A stretch of 29,146 nt of DNA, taken from assembly GCA_000433755.1 (NCBI GenBank), contig FR891253.1:1-29146 (forward strand), given 5' to 3'. Of the stretch, positions 1 to 7,247 are shown one piece after another. The DNA is from Clostridium sp. CAG:465 (GTDB taxonomy: Bacteria > Bacillota > Clostridia > TANB77 > CAG-465). Both the position numbers and the translations under genes were made by a program. The notes beneath the pieces are model-generated. The model did no database searches. It saw only the letters and a program-made list of their open reading frames with translations, and was not told the DNA's origin. The first letter of the stretch is position 1. Every line of letters starts with the position of its first letter.

Positions 1-858
1 TGCTTCTATTCCTGTTTTATTTACTTTTATTATCTCATATGTTATTCTTGATTTGTTTCCTTCTTCTCCATATGTATATGCTATTACTTTATATATTCCG
101 TCTTTATCTATTGTTATTTTTTGCCCTTCTTCTATTTGTGTCTCTTCTTTTTCCTCTGTTCCTTTTATTTTATATACCGTCTTTTTTCCTTGCTCTTCTT
201 TTTGATTTATCTCCAATTCTACATCTGTAGTATACCATTCATTTTCTCCTTGTTGCCCATTTACTATCTTTATCTCTGGTTTTTCTACTTCTTTTACTTT
301 TTCTAATTCATATTCTCCATATACTATTTTTCTTGCTACTTTTTCTATTCCATATTCTGACGCTTCTACTTTTCCTATTTCTTCTGTCTCTTTTCTTACC
401 ATTTTGCTTACATCTATTTGATCTACTTTTCCGTCTTTACTTACATCTCCATCTACTACTGCTATATATGTATCTTCTTTATCTGCTACCGTCATTCCTG
501 TTTTTATTATTCCATCTGTTATTTCTTCATCCATTGCTTCATCTGTATATACTTTTACTTCTCTTTCAAATGCCTTCTTAAATTCTTCTATACTTGTATT
601 TTCTTTTACTCTTTTTATTACATTATCTGTTACTAAGTATTTTGTTGATATTAAATTCTCATCATCTTCATTTTTTAATTTCTCTATTTCTTCCGACATA
701 TATCCTGTTGCCATTTCTTCTATTTTATCACTTTCCTTATTTATGTTACTGCAGCTTTTACTTAGTCCTAGACATCCTATTCCTATTAGGAGTAATACAA
801 ATATTGGTAATATATATGTTAGTTTACTTCTTTTTTTCCTTACGTCTCCTTTTCTCAA
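1..858 (-). CDS. Secreted surface protein with dockerin-like motif, 3' end missing
   Basis: An open frame of 286 codons runs from a TTG at 858 to the window edge without a stop, so the C-terminus is missing. A GAGGTGA ribosome site (866-872) lies 7 nt before the TTG and overlaps the pyrG stop codon, so the two genes are probably co-transcribed. The N-terminus is basic (about residues 1-13), followed by a hydrophobic helix (about 14-32) that anchors or exports the protein. Residues near 135-155 (DGDVSKDGKVDQIDVSKMV) match one half of a dockerin or EF-hand type calcium loop. Residues 193-280 look like a beta-rich Ig-like domain (WYTTDVELEI, then YKVIAYTYGEEGNKS), as in bacterial cell-surface proteins. 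The codons end almost always in A or G (GTA, ATA, GAA, AGA), unlike the neighbours. The T-rich plus-strand open frames here are shadows. Function and ligand are unknown. Confidence 0.8.
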   Translation of the reverse strand, partial: MRKGDVRKKRSKLTYILPIFVLLLIGIGCLGLSKSCSNINKESDKIEEMATGYMSEEIEKLKNEDDENLISTKYLVTDNVIKRVKENTSIEEFKKAFEREVKVYTDEAMDEEITDGIIKTGMTVADKEDTYIAVVDGDVSKDGKVDQIDVSKMVRKETEEIGKVEASEYGIEKVARKIVYGEYELEKVKEVEKPEIKIVNGQQGENEWYTTDVELEINQKEEQGKKTVYKIKGTEEKEETQIEEGQKITIDKDGIYKVIAYTYGEEGNKSRITYEIIKVNKTGIEA

Positions 859-871
859 AATTTTTTCACCT

Positions 872-2494
872 CTATTTTTTACTTACCTTACTTTCTTTAT
901 ATATTTTAGAATATTTTACTAAATCCCTAAATAATGGATGTGGTCTATTTGGTCTTGATTTTAGCTCTGGATGAAATTGTGAACCAACCATCCATAAATT
1001 ATTACTTACTTCTACCATTTCAACTAATTTGTTATCAGGAGAAGTTCCAACTATATTTAGTCCGTTCTTAATAGCCATATCTCTGTAGTCATTATTAAAT
1101 TCAAATCTATGTCTGTGTCTTTCATATATAAGGCTATCTTTATATGCTTCAAAAGCTTTAGTATTTGCATCAAGTGTGCAAGGATATTTTCCAAGCCTCA
1201 TAGTTCCACCTTTATTTTCAACATTAATTTGATCTTCCATTATATTTATAACCGGATTTTTTGTTGTACTACTAAATTCTAAACTATTAGCATCTTTTAG
1301 TCCAACAACATTTCTCATAAATTCTATAACCATAAGTTGCATGCCTAAACATATTCCAAGACATGGAATATTGTTTTCTCTAGCATATTTTAAGGCGTTT
1401 ATCATTCCTTCTATACCTCTATTTCCAAAACCACCTGGAACAATCATTCCATCTATTCCTTCTAAAATTTTTTCAGCATTTTTCTTTTCAAGTGTCTCGG
1501 AATCAATCCAACGTATTTTAACATTAACGTTATTTACTTTTTCACTATGGTGCAACGCCTCATAAATTGAAATATATGCATCCTTTAAAGATACGTATTT
1601 TCCAACTATTGCTATTTCAACGCTCTCATTTATATTATCATCTTTTTTACACAAATCATGCCAATTTAAAAGATCATTTTTTGTTTCTTTAAGATTAAAT
1701 CTATTCATAATTATATTTGATACACTTTGTTTTTCAAACATAATTGGAACATCATAAATAGAATCAGCATCTAAATTTTCAATTACATTTTTAGGACTTA
1801 TATTACAAAAAAGTGATATTTTTTCCTTTAAATCATCTTTTAAAGGGAAACTTGTCCTTGCAACTATCATATCTGGTACAATACCTATACTCATCAGTTC
1901 TCTACAACTATGTTGAGTTGGTTTTGTTTTTAACTCTTCAGATTTTGGCAAATATGGAATTAAAGTTACATGTACAAACATAACATTATCAAAACCTTTT
2001 TCGGCTCTTATTTGCCTTATAGTTTCCAAAAAAGGTTGAGATTCTATATCACCAACAGTTCCACCAATTTCTGTAATTACAACATCAGCACCTGATATTT
2101 CTCCAGCTTTATATATCGTTTCCTTAATTTCATTTGTTATGTGAGGTATTACCTGTATTGTTTTACCTAGGTACTCACCTTTTCTTTCTTTATTCAAAAC
2201 CTGCATATATATTTTTCCAGTAGTAATATTACTATATCTATTCAAATTTTCATCAATAAATCTTTCATAGTGTCCTAAATCAAGGTCACATTCAAGACCA
2301 TCATCAGTTACAAAAACTTCTCCATGTTGACAAGGGTTCATAGTACCAGGATCAACGTTTAAATACGGATCTAATTTCTGAATAGTAACACTTATTCCTT
2401 TCGATTTTAAAATTCTACCAATTGAAGCTGCTGTTATTCCCTTACCAAGTCCTGACACAACTCCACCTGTTACAAAAATATATTTTGTAGCCAT
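872..2494 (-). CDS. pyrG: CTP synthase (glutamine hydrolysing)
   Basis: Converts UTP, ATP and glutamine to CTP, the last step of pyrimidine nucleotide synthesis, in the cytoplasm. The 540 residues are the normal length. The synthetase domain (about 1-270) opens with FVTGGVVSGLGKG and contains the conserved LDPYLNVDPGTMNPCQHGEV. The class I glutamine amidotransferase domain (about 295-535) has the nucleophile Cys382 in PCLGICLGMQ, and His508 and Glu510 in QFHPE. The ATG start follows GAGGAAAGGAAAGTG. A sigma-A promoter lies 38-66 nt upstream. I see no run of G at the probable transcription start and no attenuator hairpin in the short leader, the elements that mediate CTP-sensing reiterative control of pyrG in Bacillus. 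The gene is followed directly by the secreted-protein gene at 1-858. Confidence 0.98.
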   Translation of the reverse strand: MATKYIFVTGGVVSGLGKGITAASIGRILKSKGISVTIQKLDPYLNVDPGTMNPCQHGEVFVTDDGLECDLDLGHYERFIDENLNRYSNITTGKIYMQVLNKERKGEYLGKTIQVIPHITNEIKETIYKAGEISGADVVITEIGGTVGDIESQPFLETIRQIRAEKGFDNVMFVHVTLIPYLPKSEELKTKPTQHSCRELMSIGIVPDMIVARTSFPLKDDLKEKISLFCNISPKNVIENLDADSIYDVPIMFEKQSVSNIIMNRFNLKETKNDLLNWHDLCKKDDNINESVEIAIVGKYVSLKDAYISIYEALHHSEKVNNVNVKIRWIDSETLEKKNAEKILEGIDGMIVPGGFGNRGIEGMINALKYARENNIPCLGICLGMQLMVIEFMRNVVGLKDANSLEFSSTTKNPVINIMEDQINVENKGGTMRLGKYPCTLDANTKAFEAYKDSLIYERHRHRFEFNNDYRDMAIKNGLNIVGTSPDNKLVEMVEVSNNLWMVGSQFHPELKSRPNRPHPLFRDLVKYSKIYKESKVSKK

Positions 2495-2531
2495 AATATC
2501 ACTTTCCTTTCCTCACACAAAATTCATGTAA

Positions 2532-2560
2532 ATTATATTATATAATCTAACAATTTTCAA
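2532..2560 (-). promoter_or_regulatory. Sigma-A promoter of pyrG
   Basis: On the minus strand, TTGAAA (2560-2555) is followed by a 17-nt spacer and a perfect TATAAT (2537-2532), with transcription expected to start near 2525. The leader to the pyrG ATG is only about 30 nt. Confidence 0.75.
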
Positions 2561-2661
2561 CAAATTTTGATGCATAAAAAATACTGTTACAATCTTATGA
2601 AATCTATATTTAATACACTTATTTAAAAATAACTATTTTCATTTTTTAAATTTAACAAAAA

Positions 2662-2691
2662 AAGATGAGATTAAATTAAAAATCTCATCTT
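2662..2691 (-). terminator. Intrinsic terminator of the 52-aa gene
   Basis: AAGATGAGATT (2662-2672) pairs with AATCTCATCTT (2681-2691), an 11-bp perfect stem. Read on the minus strand it is followed by a run of T (2661-2656). It begins 7 nt after the stop codon of the small gene and separates it from the pyrG promoter. Confidence 0.85.
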
Positions 2692-2698
2692 AAAAATT

Positions 2699-2857
2699 TC
2701 AACCAATACTCTCATGCATATCTTTTCTACTTTCAAGATATATTTTAAAGTTTGGTCCCATTATCGTCCTAACAACAGTAAAATTCACTTTAATATCTTT
2801 CGGTGGCTTATCTGCAGGCAACTTCCTTTTTGTATTTAAATTATTTGTTTTACACAT
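2699..2857 (-). CDS. 52-residue orphan small protein
   Basis: Encodes 52 residues, from MCKTNNLNTKRKLPADKPP to RKDMHESIG. I do not recognise it. The reading frame is supported by its signals: a full AAGGAGG Shine-Dalgarno 7 nt before the ATG, a promoter with both consensus hexamers and 17-nt spacing about 50 nt upstream, and a strong terminator right after the TGA. It therefore forms a complete single-gene transcription unit of about 240 nt. The N-terminal 20 residues are basic and proline-rich and look unstructured. Residues 21-42 (DIKVNFTVVRTIMGPNFKIYLE) alternate like two beta strands. There is no signal peptide or membrane helix, and one cysteine at position 3. Codons such as AGG, TTG and CCG are rarer in the neighbouring genes. 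It could be a small regulatory or adaptor protein; no function is assigned. Confidence 0.7.
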   Translation of the reverse strand: MCKTNNLNTKRKLPADKPPKDIKVNFTVVRTIMGPNFKIYLESRKDMHESIG

Positions 2858-2904
2858 AATTATCCTCCTTAATTAATTTAGATTTTATTTTTGAGTGTTT
2901 CATC

Positions 2905-2933
2905 ATTATATCACTTTATGTTAGCTTTGTCAA
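2905..2933 (-). promoter_or_regulatory. Perfect-consensus sigma-A promoter of the 52-aa gene
   Basis: On the minus strand, TTGACA (2933-2928), a 17-nt spacer, then TATAAT (2910-2905). Both hexamers are exact. It is the strongest promoter match I found in the window and drives only the small gene, with a leader of about 40 nt. Confidence 0.85.
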
Positions 2934-3015
2934 TGTTTTAGCGTGAACATTCAATATTTTTTAATAATTTTATATAAAATTACATTATTTTACAAAATTT
3001 GATACAGATTATTTA

Positions 3016-3044
3016 TTGACTTTTATATCTATATGATATAAAAT
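3016..3044 (+). promoter_or_regulatory. Promoter of the J-domain gene
   Basis: TTGACT (3016-3021), a 17-nt spacer and TAAAAT (3039-3044); TATAAA at 3037 with 15-nt spacing is an alternative -10. The ATG follows after an AGAGGG ribosome site. Confidence 0.6.
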
Positions 3045-3065
3045 TTAAATATTAAGAGGGAAAAT

Positions 3066-3656
3066 ATGAAAAATTATTATGAAATTTTAGAAGTAAATCC
3101 AAAAGCAAGTGACGAAATTATAAAAAAAATATATAAAATAAAAATTAAAAAAAATCACCCTGATCTTTTCCAAGGTGAAGAAAAGAAAAAAGCAGAAGAA
3201 ATTACAAAGGAACTAACAGAAGCATATGACATACTATCAGATACTCAAAAAAGAAAAGATTATGATATAGAACTACAAAATAATATACAAGAAGATTCAC
3301 AATATTATAAATACCAAACTCTAATTTCAAATTTAAAAGAAGAGAATGAATACCTAAAAAATGTTATAAAATCCAAAAATAATGTGATAAACGAATTTAT
3401 TCAAACTACGACTAATACATTTCAATATAAAAATGATCAGGATTACCATAGATATTATAGAGATCAAGAAAATTATGAGAATTATGAAAATAATAAAAAT
3501 ACAGAAAATACTTCAAGCAAAAATTACTTTAGATATGTATTATTTGATTTAAAACAACTTTTTTCTAAAATACTTATATTTTTTTTAATTATAATTTCTT
3601 TGTTACTTATACTTTGGGGCATAACAGGAAATAACGTTTTTAAAACTCTATTTTAA
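3066..3656 (+). CDS. Membrane-anchored J-domain protein (DnaJ-like)
   Basis: The 196-residue protein has an N-terminal J domain (about 1-65) with the diagnostic HPD at 31-33 (KKNHPDLF), preceded by a lysine-rich helix II and followed by AYDILSDTQKRKDYD. J domains stimulate the ATPase of DnaK-type Hsp70 chaperones. Residues 100-165 are charged and rich in Asn, Tyr and Glu, probably a flexible or coiled linker. A hydrophobic helix near 170-190 (ILIFFLIIISLLLILWGI) close to the C-terminus suggests tail anchoring, with the J domain in the cytoplasm. The glycine-rich region, zinc fingers and C-terminal substrate domains of true DnaJ are absent, so it is a specialised co-chaperone. AGAGGG lies 5 nt before the ATG. 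It is a single-gene unit with its own promoter and terminator, convergent with spoIVA. Confidence 0.85.
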   Translation: MKNYYEILEVNPKASDEIIKKIYKIKIKKNHPDLFQGEEKKKAEEITKELTEAYDILSDTQKRKDYDIELQNNIQEDSQYYKYQTLISNLKEENEYLKNVIKSKNNVINEFIQTTTNTFQYKNDQDYHRYYRDQENYENYENNKNTENTSSKNYFRYVLFDLKQLFSKILIFFLIIISLLLILWGITGNNVFKTLF

Positions 3657-3666
3657 TTTTAACGTT

Positions 3667-3708
3667 AATTAAAGGAGAATTTAGCTATAATTCTCCTTTA
3701 ATTTTTAT
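3667..3708 (+). terminator. Terminator between the converging J-domain gene and spoIVA
   Basis: AATTAAAGGAGAATT (3667-3681) pairs with AATTCTCCTTTAATT (3689-3703), a 15-bp stem with a 7-nt loop, followed by a T run on the plus strand. It sits between two converging stop codons and may also serve spoIVA, although the minus-strand T run is weaker. Confidence 0.8.
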
Positions 3709-3719
3709 TATTGTATTAT

Positions 3720-5201
3720 TTATAATATTATACAAATAAGACCTCCACTTCCCTCATTTATAATTCTTTGTAAAGTCTCCTGAAGCTTCATTTGGGCTTC
3801 ATCTGGCATACGATAAAGTTTATTATGAAGTCCCTCATTTACAAGTTCATGAAGAGATTTTCCAAAAATATTTGATTGCCATATTTTTTTAGGATCAGTT
3901 TCAAATTCACTAAGAAGATATTTTACCAAATCCTCAGATTGTTTCTCACTTCCAACTATTGGAGAAACTTCAGTTTCAATATCTGCTCTTATCATATGAA
4001 TAGATGGAGCTGACGCTTTAAGTTTAACGCCATATTTATTTCCTTGTTTTACTATTTCAGGTTCTTCAAGTTTTAAATCATCCATTTCAGGTGTTACAAT
4101 TCCATAACCTTTAATTTTTACCTCTTCTAAAGCCATGGCAATTTTGTCATATTCGCTTTTACATCTTGAAAATTCCTTTAATAATTTAAATATATCGCCA
4201 TCTGATGTAATTTCTAAATTTGATATTTCGCTTAATATTTTATAGAACATATTAGAATTAATGTCCATCCTTATTTTTATTGTTCCATCTTCCATTCTTG
4301 CATCAGCAATTTCTATTCTATCAAATATATCACTTTCATCATCAATTCTTGATATTAATTCTTTTATTTCTCTTAGTGAATAACTTTCACTAAAACTGTT
4401 TTTTACAATGTTTATAACATCCTGTTTAAGCCAATTGTCAATATCAAGTATACTAAACCAAGCTGGTAATCTAAATCCAATCTCAGTAACAGGAAATTCA
4501 TCTAAAACTCTTTCAAATGTATATAATAAATCTCTATTATCCATATTAGCAATATCCATTGGAATAACAGGAACATCGTGTACACTACTCAACTCATCAG
4601 CTAATCTTTTCGTACTTTCATCTTCCGGATGAGTAGAATTTAAAAGAACAACAAAAGGTTTATTTATCTCCTTTAATTCGCTTATTACCCTATTTTCAGC
4701 TTCAATATAATCCTCTCTTGGAATATCTGTTATACTTCCATCAGTAGTTACTACTAGCCCAATTGTAGAATGCTCTTTTATAACTTTTTCAGTTCCTATT
4801 TCAGCTGCTTTTACAAACGGTATTTCTTCCTCAGACCATGGAGTCTTTACCATTCTTGGTTGCCCATCTTCCATATGACCTACAGCAGAGTCAACTAAGT
4901 AACCTACACAATCTACTAATCTTGTTTTCATTTTTACATTGTTATCTAATGATATCTCAACTGATTCATTTGGAATAAATTTTGGCTCAGTAGTCATTAT
5001 GGTTCTACCTGCAGCACTTTGAGGAAGTTCATCTATTGCTCTTTCTTGTCTATTTTCATCTTTAATATTAGGTATAACAAATTTCTCCATAAAATTTTTA
5101 ATAAATGTAGACTTTCCCGTTCTAACAGGCCCAACAACTCCAATGTAAATATCTCCATTAGTTCTTGTCGCTATATCTTTATACAATCTCAAATCTTTCA
5201 T
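3720..5201 (-). CDS. spoIVA: Stage IV sporulation protein A (spore coat morphogenetic ATPase)
   Basis: SpoIVA is an ATPase that polymerises on the outer forespore membrane and forms the base on which the spore coat is built. The 493 residues are the usual length. The N-terminal P-loop domain has Walker A GPVRTGKST (24-32) and a strongly conserved stretch after it (ERAIDELPQSAAGRTIMTTE). The C-terminus ends in GGLICIIL, the hydrophobic tail needed for membrane placement in the family. The ATG follows GGAGGTAG. Presence of this gene shows the organism is an endospore former or a recent descendant of one. In the mother cell it is expected to be under sigma-E; I could not identify a convincing sigma-E promoter upstream. 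Confidence 0.98.
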   Translation of the reverse strand: MKDLRLYKDIATRTNGDIYIGVVGPVRTGKSTFIKNFMEKFVIPNIKDENRQERAIDELPQSAAGRTIMTTEPKFIPNESVEISLDNNVKMKTRLVDCVGYLVDSAVGHMEDGQPRMVKTPWSEEEIPFVKAAEIGTEKVIKEHSTIGLVVTTDGSITDIPREDYIEAENRVISELKEINKPFVVLLNSTHPEDESTKRLADELSSVHDVPVIPMDIANMDNRDLLYTFERVLDEFPVTEIGFRLPAWFSILDIDNWLKQDVINIVKNSFSESYSLREIKELISRIDDESDIFDRIEIADARMEDGTIKIRMDINSNMFYKILSEISNLEITSDGDIFKLLKEFSRCKSEYDKIAMALEEVKIKGYGIVTPEMDDLKLEEPEIVKQGNKYGVKLKASAPSIHMIRADIETEVSPIVGSEKQSEDLVKYLLSEFETDPKKIWQSNIFGKSLHELVNEGLHNKLYRMPDEAQMKLQETLQRIINEGSGGLICIIL

Positions 5202-5284
5202 TTTCTACCTCCAAGTTTTTACTTTACTACAAATATATTAAATACTTGTATTTTTATGATAAAGTTTTTAAAAATATTTAAGAT

Positions 5285-5325
5285 CGAAAAAAAGAGTTAT
5301 TAACTTTAACGTTAAATAACTCTTT
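5285..5325 (-). terminator. Terminator of the FIVAR surface-protein gene
   Basis: AAAGAGTTATT (5291-5301) pairs with AATAACTCTTT (5315-5325); inside it, AACGTT-type bases can extend the stem. On the minus strand the stem is followed by a run of T (5292-5286). It lies about 20 nt after the stop of the gene at 5345. Confidence 0.8.
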
Positions 5326-5344
5326 AATATTTTATTTACTTATT

Positions 5345-6952
5345 TTACTTATTTTCTTTTTTATTTACTTTCTTATTCTTTTTAGAATAAACTGCTGTGC
5401 CAATTAAAGCAGCAAATGCAATACCTATAACAACAACTACAATTACAATATAAGTACCTGTAATTGGATTATTTGAAATAACACTATTAATTTGATCATT
5501 ATCAATATTTTTTTCAACAAGTCCTTTTATAGCAGCTAAAACATCTTTTTCAACTTCATCAAATTCTTCTGGACTAATATTATCTTTAATTAATAATCCC
5601 TCTGCCTCTTTTATAGCATTTTTTAAAGTTTCTACAGTTTCATCTGTGTATTTATTAAAATCATAACTCTTAGCTTTTTCAATTAAAGATGTAATAAGTT
5701 CTCTATTAAACTTAAGTTCATCAATTTTTTTGTCCACATCTTTAATTGCATTTGAGACATCATCAACAGTTGCATTATCATCTGCAATTACTTCATCTGC
5801 TTTACCTAATAATTCTCTCATTTCTGCCATGCTTGTAGGATCTATATATTTAGAATAATCATTTAATAAATCCTTTACTATCTCAACTAAAACTTTTAAC
5901 TTTTCTTTATCAACTTTTAAAGCTGAAATAGCATCAGATAAACTACTAACTTGGTTAGTTACTTCATTTACAGTTATATCAACATCTGCATATTTTTCTT
6001 CAGCACTATTTATTGCATCTTTTAGTGCATTTGCTGTCTCTTCAGTATAACCAGTTAAATTTATAGTCTTTGCCTCATCAATCTTTTCTCTTAACGGTGC
6101 AATATCAACTTTTAAATTACTCTTAACATTTTCAAGATTTGATATTTGATCTTTAACATCATTTGCAGTTATGTTTGCATCATTATACTTAGCTTCAGCT
6201 ACAGTTATAGCATTTTCTAAATTAGAAACACTTTCATTAGTATATCCTACCAAAGATAAACCTTTAATTTCATCTATTTTGTTTTTCAAAGGTTCTTTGT
6301 TTACAATTAAATTATCTCTTGCTGCCTTTAAATCTGAAATTCCAGTCTCATATACACAATCGTAGTCACCAGCAGGATCATCTCCTACTCTTACTTCATT
6401 ATTTAAAAGATTGTTTGCACTATCTAATTTTTCTTTAAAATTATTCCAACTATCCTCAGTATAATATGTACTTTCATAGTCTTTTACAGAATTATATAAC
6501 TCTTGTAATTCGCTCTTATCATATACATACCAATATCCTATTTTTTTATTGGTAGAGTTGTTATCTGCCATAAATGCATAACCAGTTTCAAAGAATCCTA
6601 AATGAACACTTTGATTAGAATCTCCTGCATTTTTGTTATGGAAAATAATGCAATCACAATTGTGTGCCTCAGCGTTTAAACTTTCTGGAACAGTATATGA
6701 ATAAATAGTACTATTTTCACTTACTTTAGTCATAGTAACACTGTTATCCCAAGGAACCATGTAAGCATTACTTTCAGAATTAAAGAAGTAAATTTTAACA
6801 TTATCCCAATTTACGTTTTTATTGTCAAAATATATAACATCTCCTGTTTTTACAGATCTAACATCTTTGTGTGCGCAAAAGGCAACATTAATGCATGAAA
6901 AAAATGTTACAAAAGCTAAAAAAGCAAAAAGCATCTTTTTTACTGTTTTCAT
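5345..6952 (-). CDS. Sortase-type surface protein with starch-binding-like domain and FIVAR repeats
   Basis: The 535-residue start at 6952 is chosen because GGAGG lies 8 nt upstream and a classical signal peptide follows (about 1-27, MKTVKKMLFAFLAFVTFFSC). A longer frame opens at 7030 but adds a non-signal sequence. Residues 35-145 resemble a carbohydrate-binding module of the CBM25/26 starch-binding type (VNWDNVKIYFFN, YMVPWD, IIFHN). Residues 150-490 hold about five helical FIVAR-type units of 65-75 residues with the recurring pattern NL(T/V)GYT-E-(T/S)-L-AI--AE-KY. The C-terminus has NPITG (495-499), a hydrophobic segment (501-522) and a lysine-rich tail, the layout of a sortase sorting signal with N in place of L. 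This suggests wall attachment and polysaccharide binding. It has its own promoter and terminator. The domain calls are by pattern only. Confidence 0.85.
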   Translation of the reverse strand: MKTVKKMLFAFLAFVTFFSCINVAFCAHKDVRSVKTGDVIYFDNKNVNWDNVKIYFFNSESNAYMVPWDNSVTMTKVSENSTIYSYTVPESLNAEAHNCDCIIFHNKNAGDSNQSVHLGFFETGYAFMADNNSTNKKIGYWYVYDKSELQELYNSVKDYESTYYTEDSWNNFKEKLDSANNLLNNEVRVGDDPAGDYDCVYETGISDLKAARDNLIVNKEPLKNKIDEIKGLSLVGYTNESVSNLENAITVAEAKYNDANITANDVKDQISNLENVKSNLKVDIAPLREKIDEAKTINLTGYTEETANALKDAINSAEEKYADVDITVNEVTNQVSSLSDAISALKVDKEKLKVLVEIVKDLLNDYSKYIDPTSMAEMRELLGKADEVIADDNATVDDVSNAIKDVDKKIDELKFNRELITSLIEKAKSYDFNKYTDETVETLKNAIKEAEGLLIKDNISPEEFDEVEKDVLAAIKGLVEKNIDNDQINSVISNNPITGTYIVIVVVVIGIAFAALIGTAVYSKKNKKVNKKENK

Positions 6953-6984
6953 ATTCAAAACCTCCATTATATATACATTTTTTA

Positions 6985-7013
6985 ACCATATCACACTTTT
7001 ATTATTTGTGCAA
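6985..7013 (-). promoter_or_regulatory. Promoter of the FIVAR surface-protein gene
   Basis: On the minus strand, TTGCAC (7013-7008), 17-nt spacer, TATGGT (6990-6985), about 33 nt before the chosen ATG. It lies back to back with the pyk promoter. Confidence 0.5.
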
Positions 7014-7141
7014 TAAAATCTAATATACATTTCTTTACAATTAAAAAAAGTAATGTTTTTGTAATTTTACACAATAAATAATAAATAATTAACAAATCAA
7101 CTATATGAGTGTAACAATTTGACATTTTTTGCTAATTTTTG

Positions 7142-7184
7142 TTGACTTTTATTTAAAAAAAATGTATACTAATATTTGGTATAC
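7142..7184 (+). promoter_or_regulatory. pyk promoter with overlapping GTATAC inverted repeat
   Basis: TTGACT (7142-7147), a 17-nt spacer and TATACT (7165-7170) form a good sigma-A promoter. Two GTATAC palindromes (7164-7169 and 7179-7184) lie 15 bp apart. The first covers the -10 box and the second the expected start of transcription, so a repressor bound there would block initiation. The operator function is inferred. Confidence 0.65.
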
Positions 7185-7189
7185 GTAAA

Positions 7190-7222
7190 AATATATATGA
7201 ATGTATATAAATCATATATATT
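7190..7222 (+). other. Hairpin in the pyk leader
   Basis: AATATATATGA (7190-7200) pairs with TCATATATATT (7212-7222), an 11-bp perfect stem with an 11-nt loop in the untranslated leader, ending 9 nt before the AAGGAG ribosome site. There is no T run, so it is not a terminator. A role in mRNA stability or translation is possible but unproven. Confidence 0.4.
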
Positions 7223-7247
7223 AAGTAATTTAAGGAGTGAATATTTT

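Noticed and set aside
39..974. Several plus-strand open frames rich in Leu, Phe and Tyr
   Set aside because: They are the complement of the A-rich codons of the real minus-strand gene, with no ribosome sites and no plausible protein composition.
5202..5290. Sigma-E promoter upstream of spoIVA
   Set aside because: AT-rich sequence gives partial matches, but none with a convincing -35/-10 pair.
6953..7030. Longer N-terminus for the FIVAR surface protein
   Set aside because: It would hide the signal peptide inside the protein; GGAGG and the signal sequence point to the start at 6952, and the promoter lies within the extra part.
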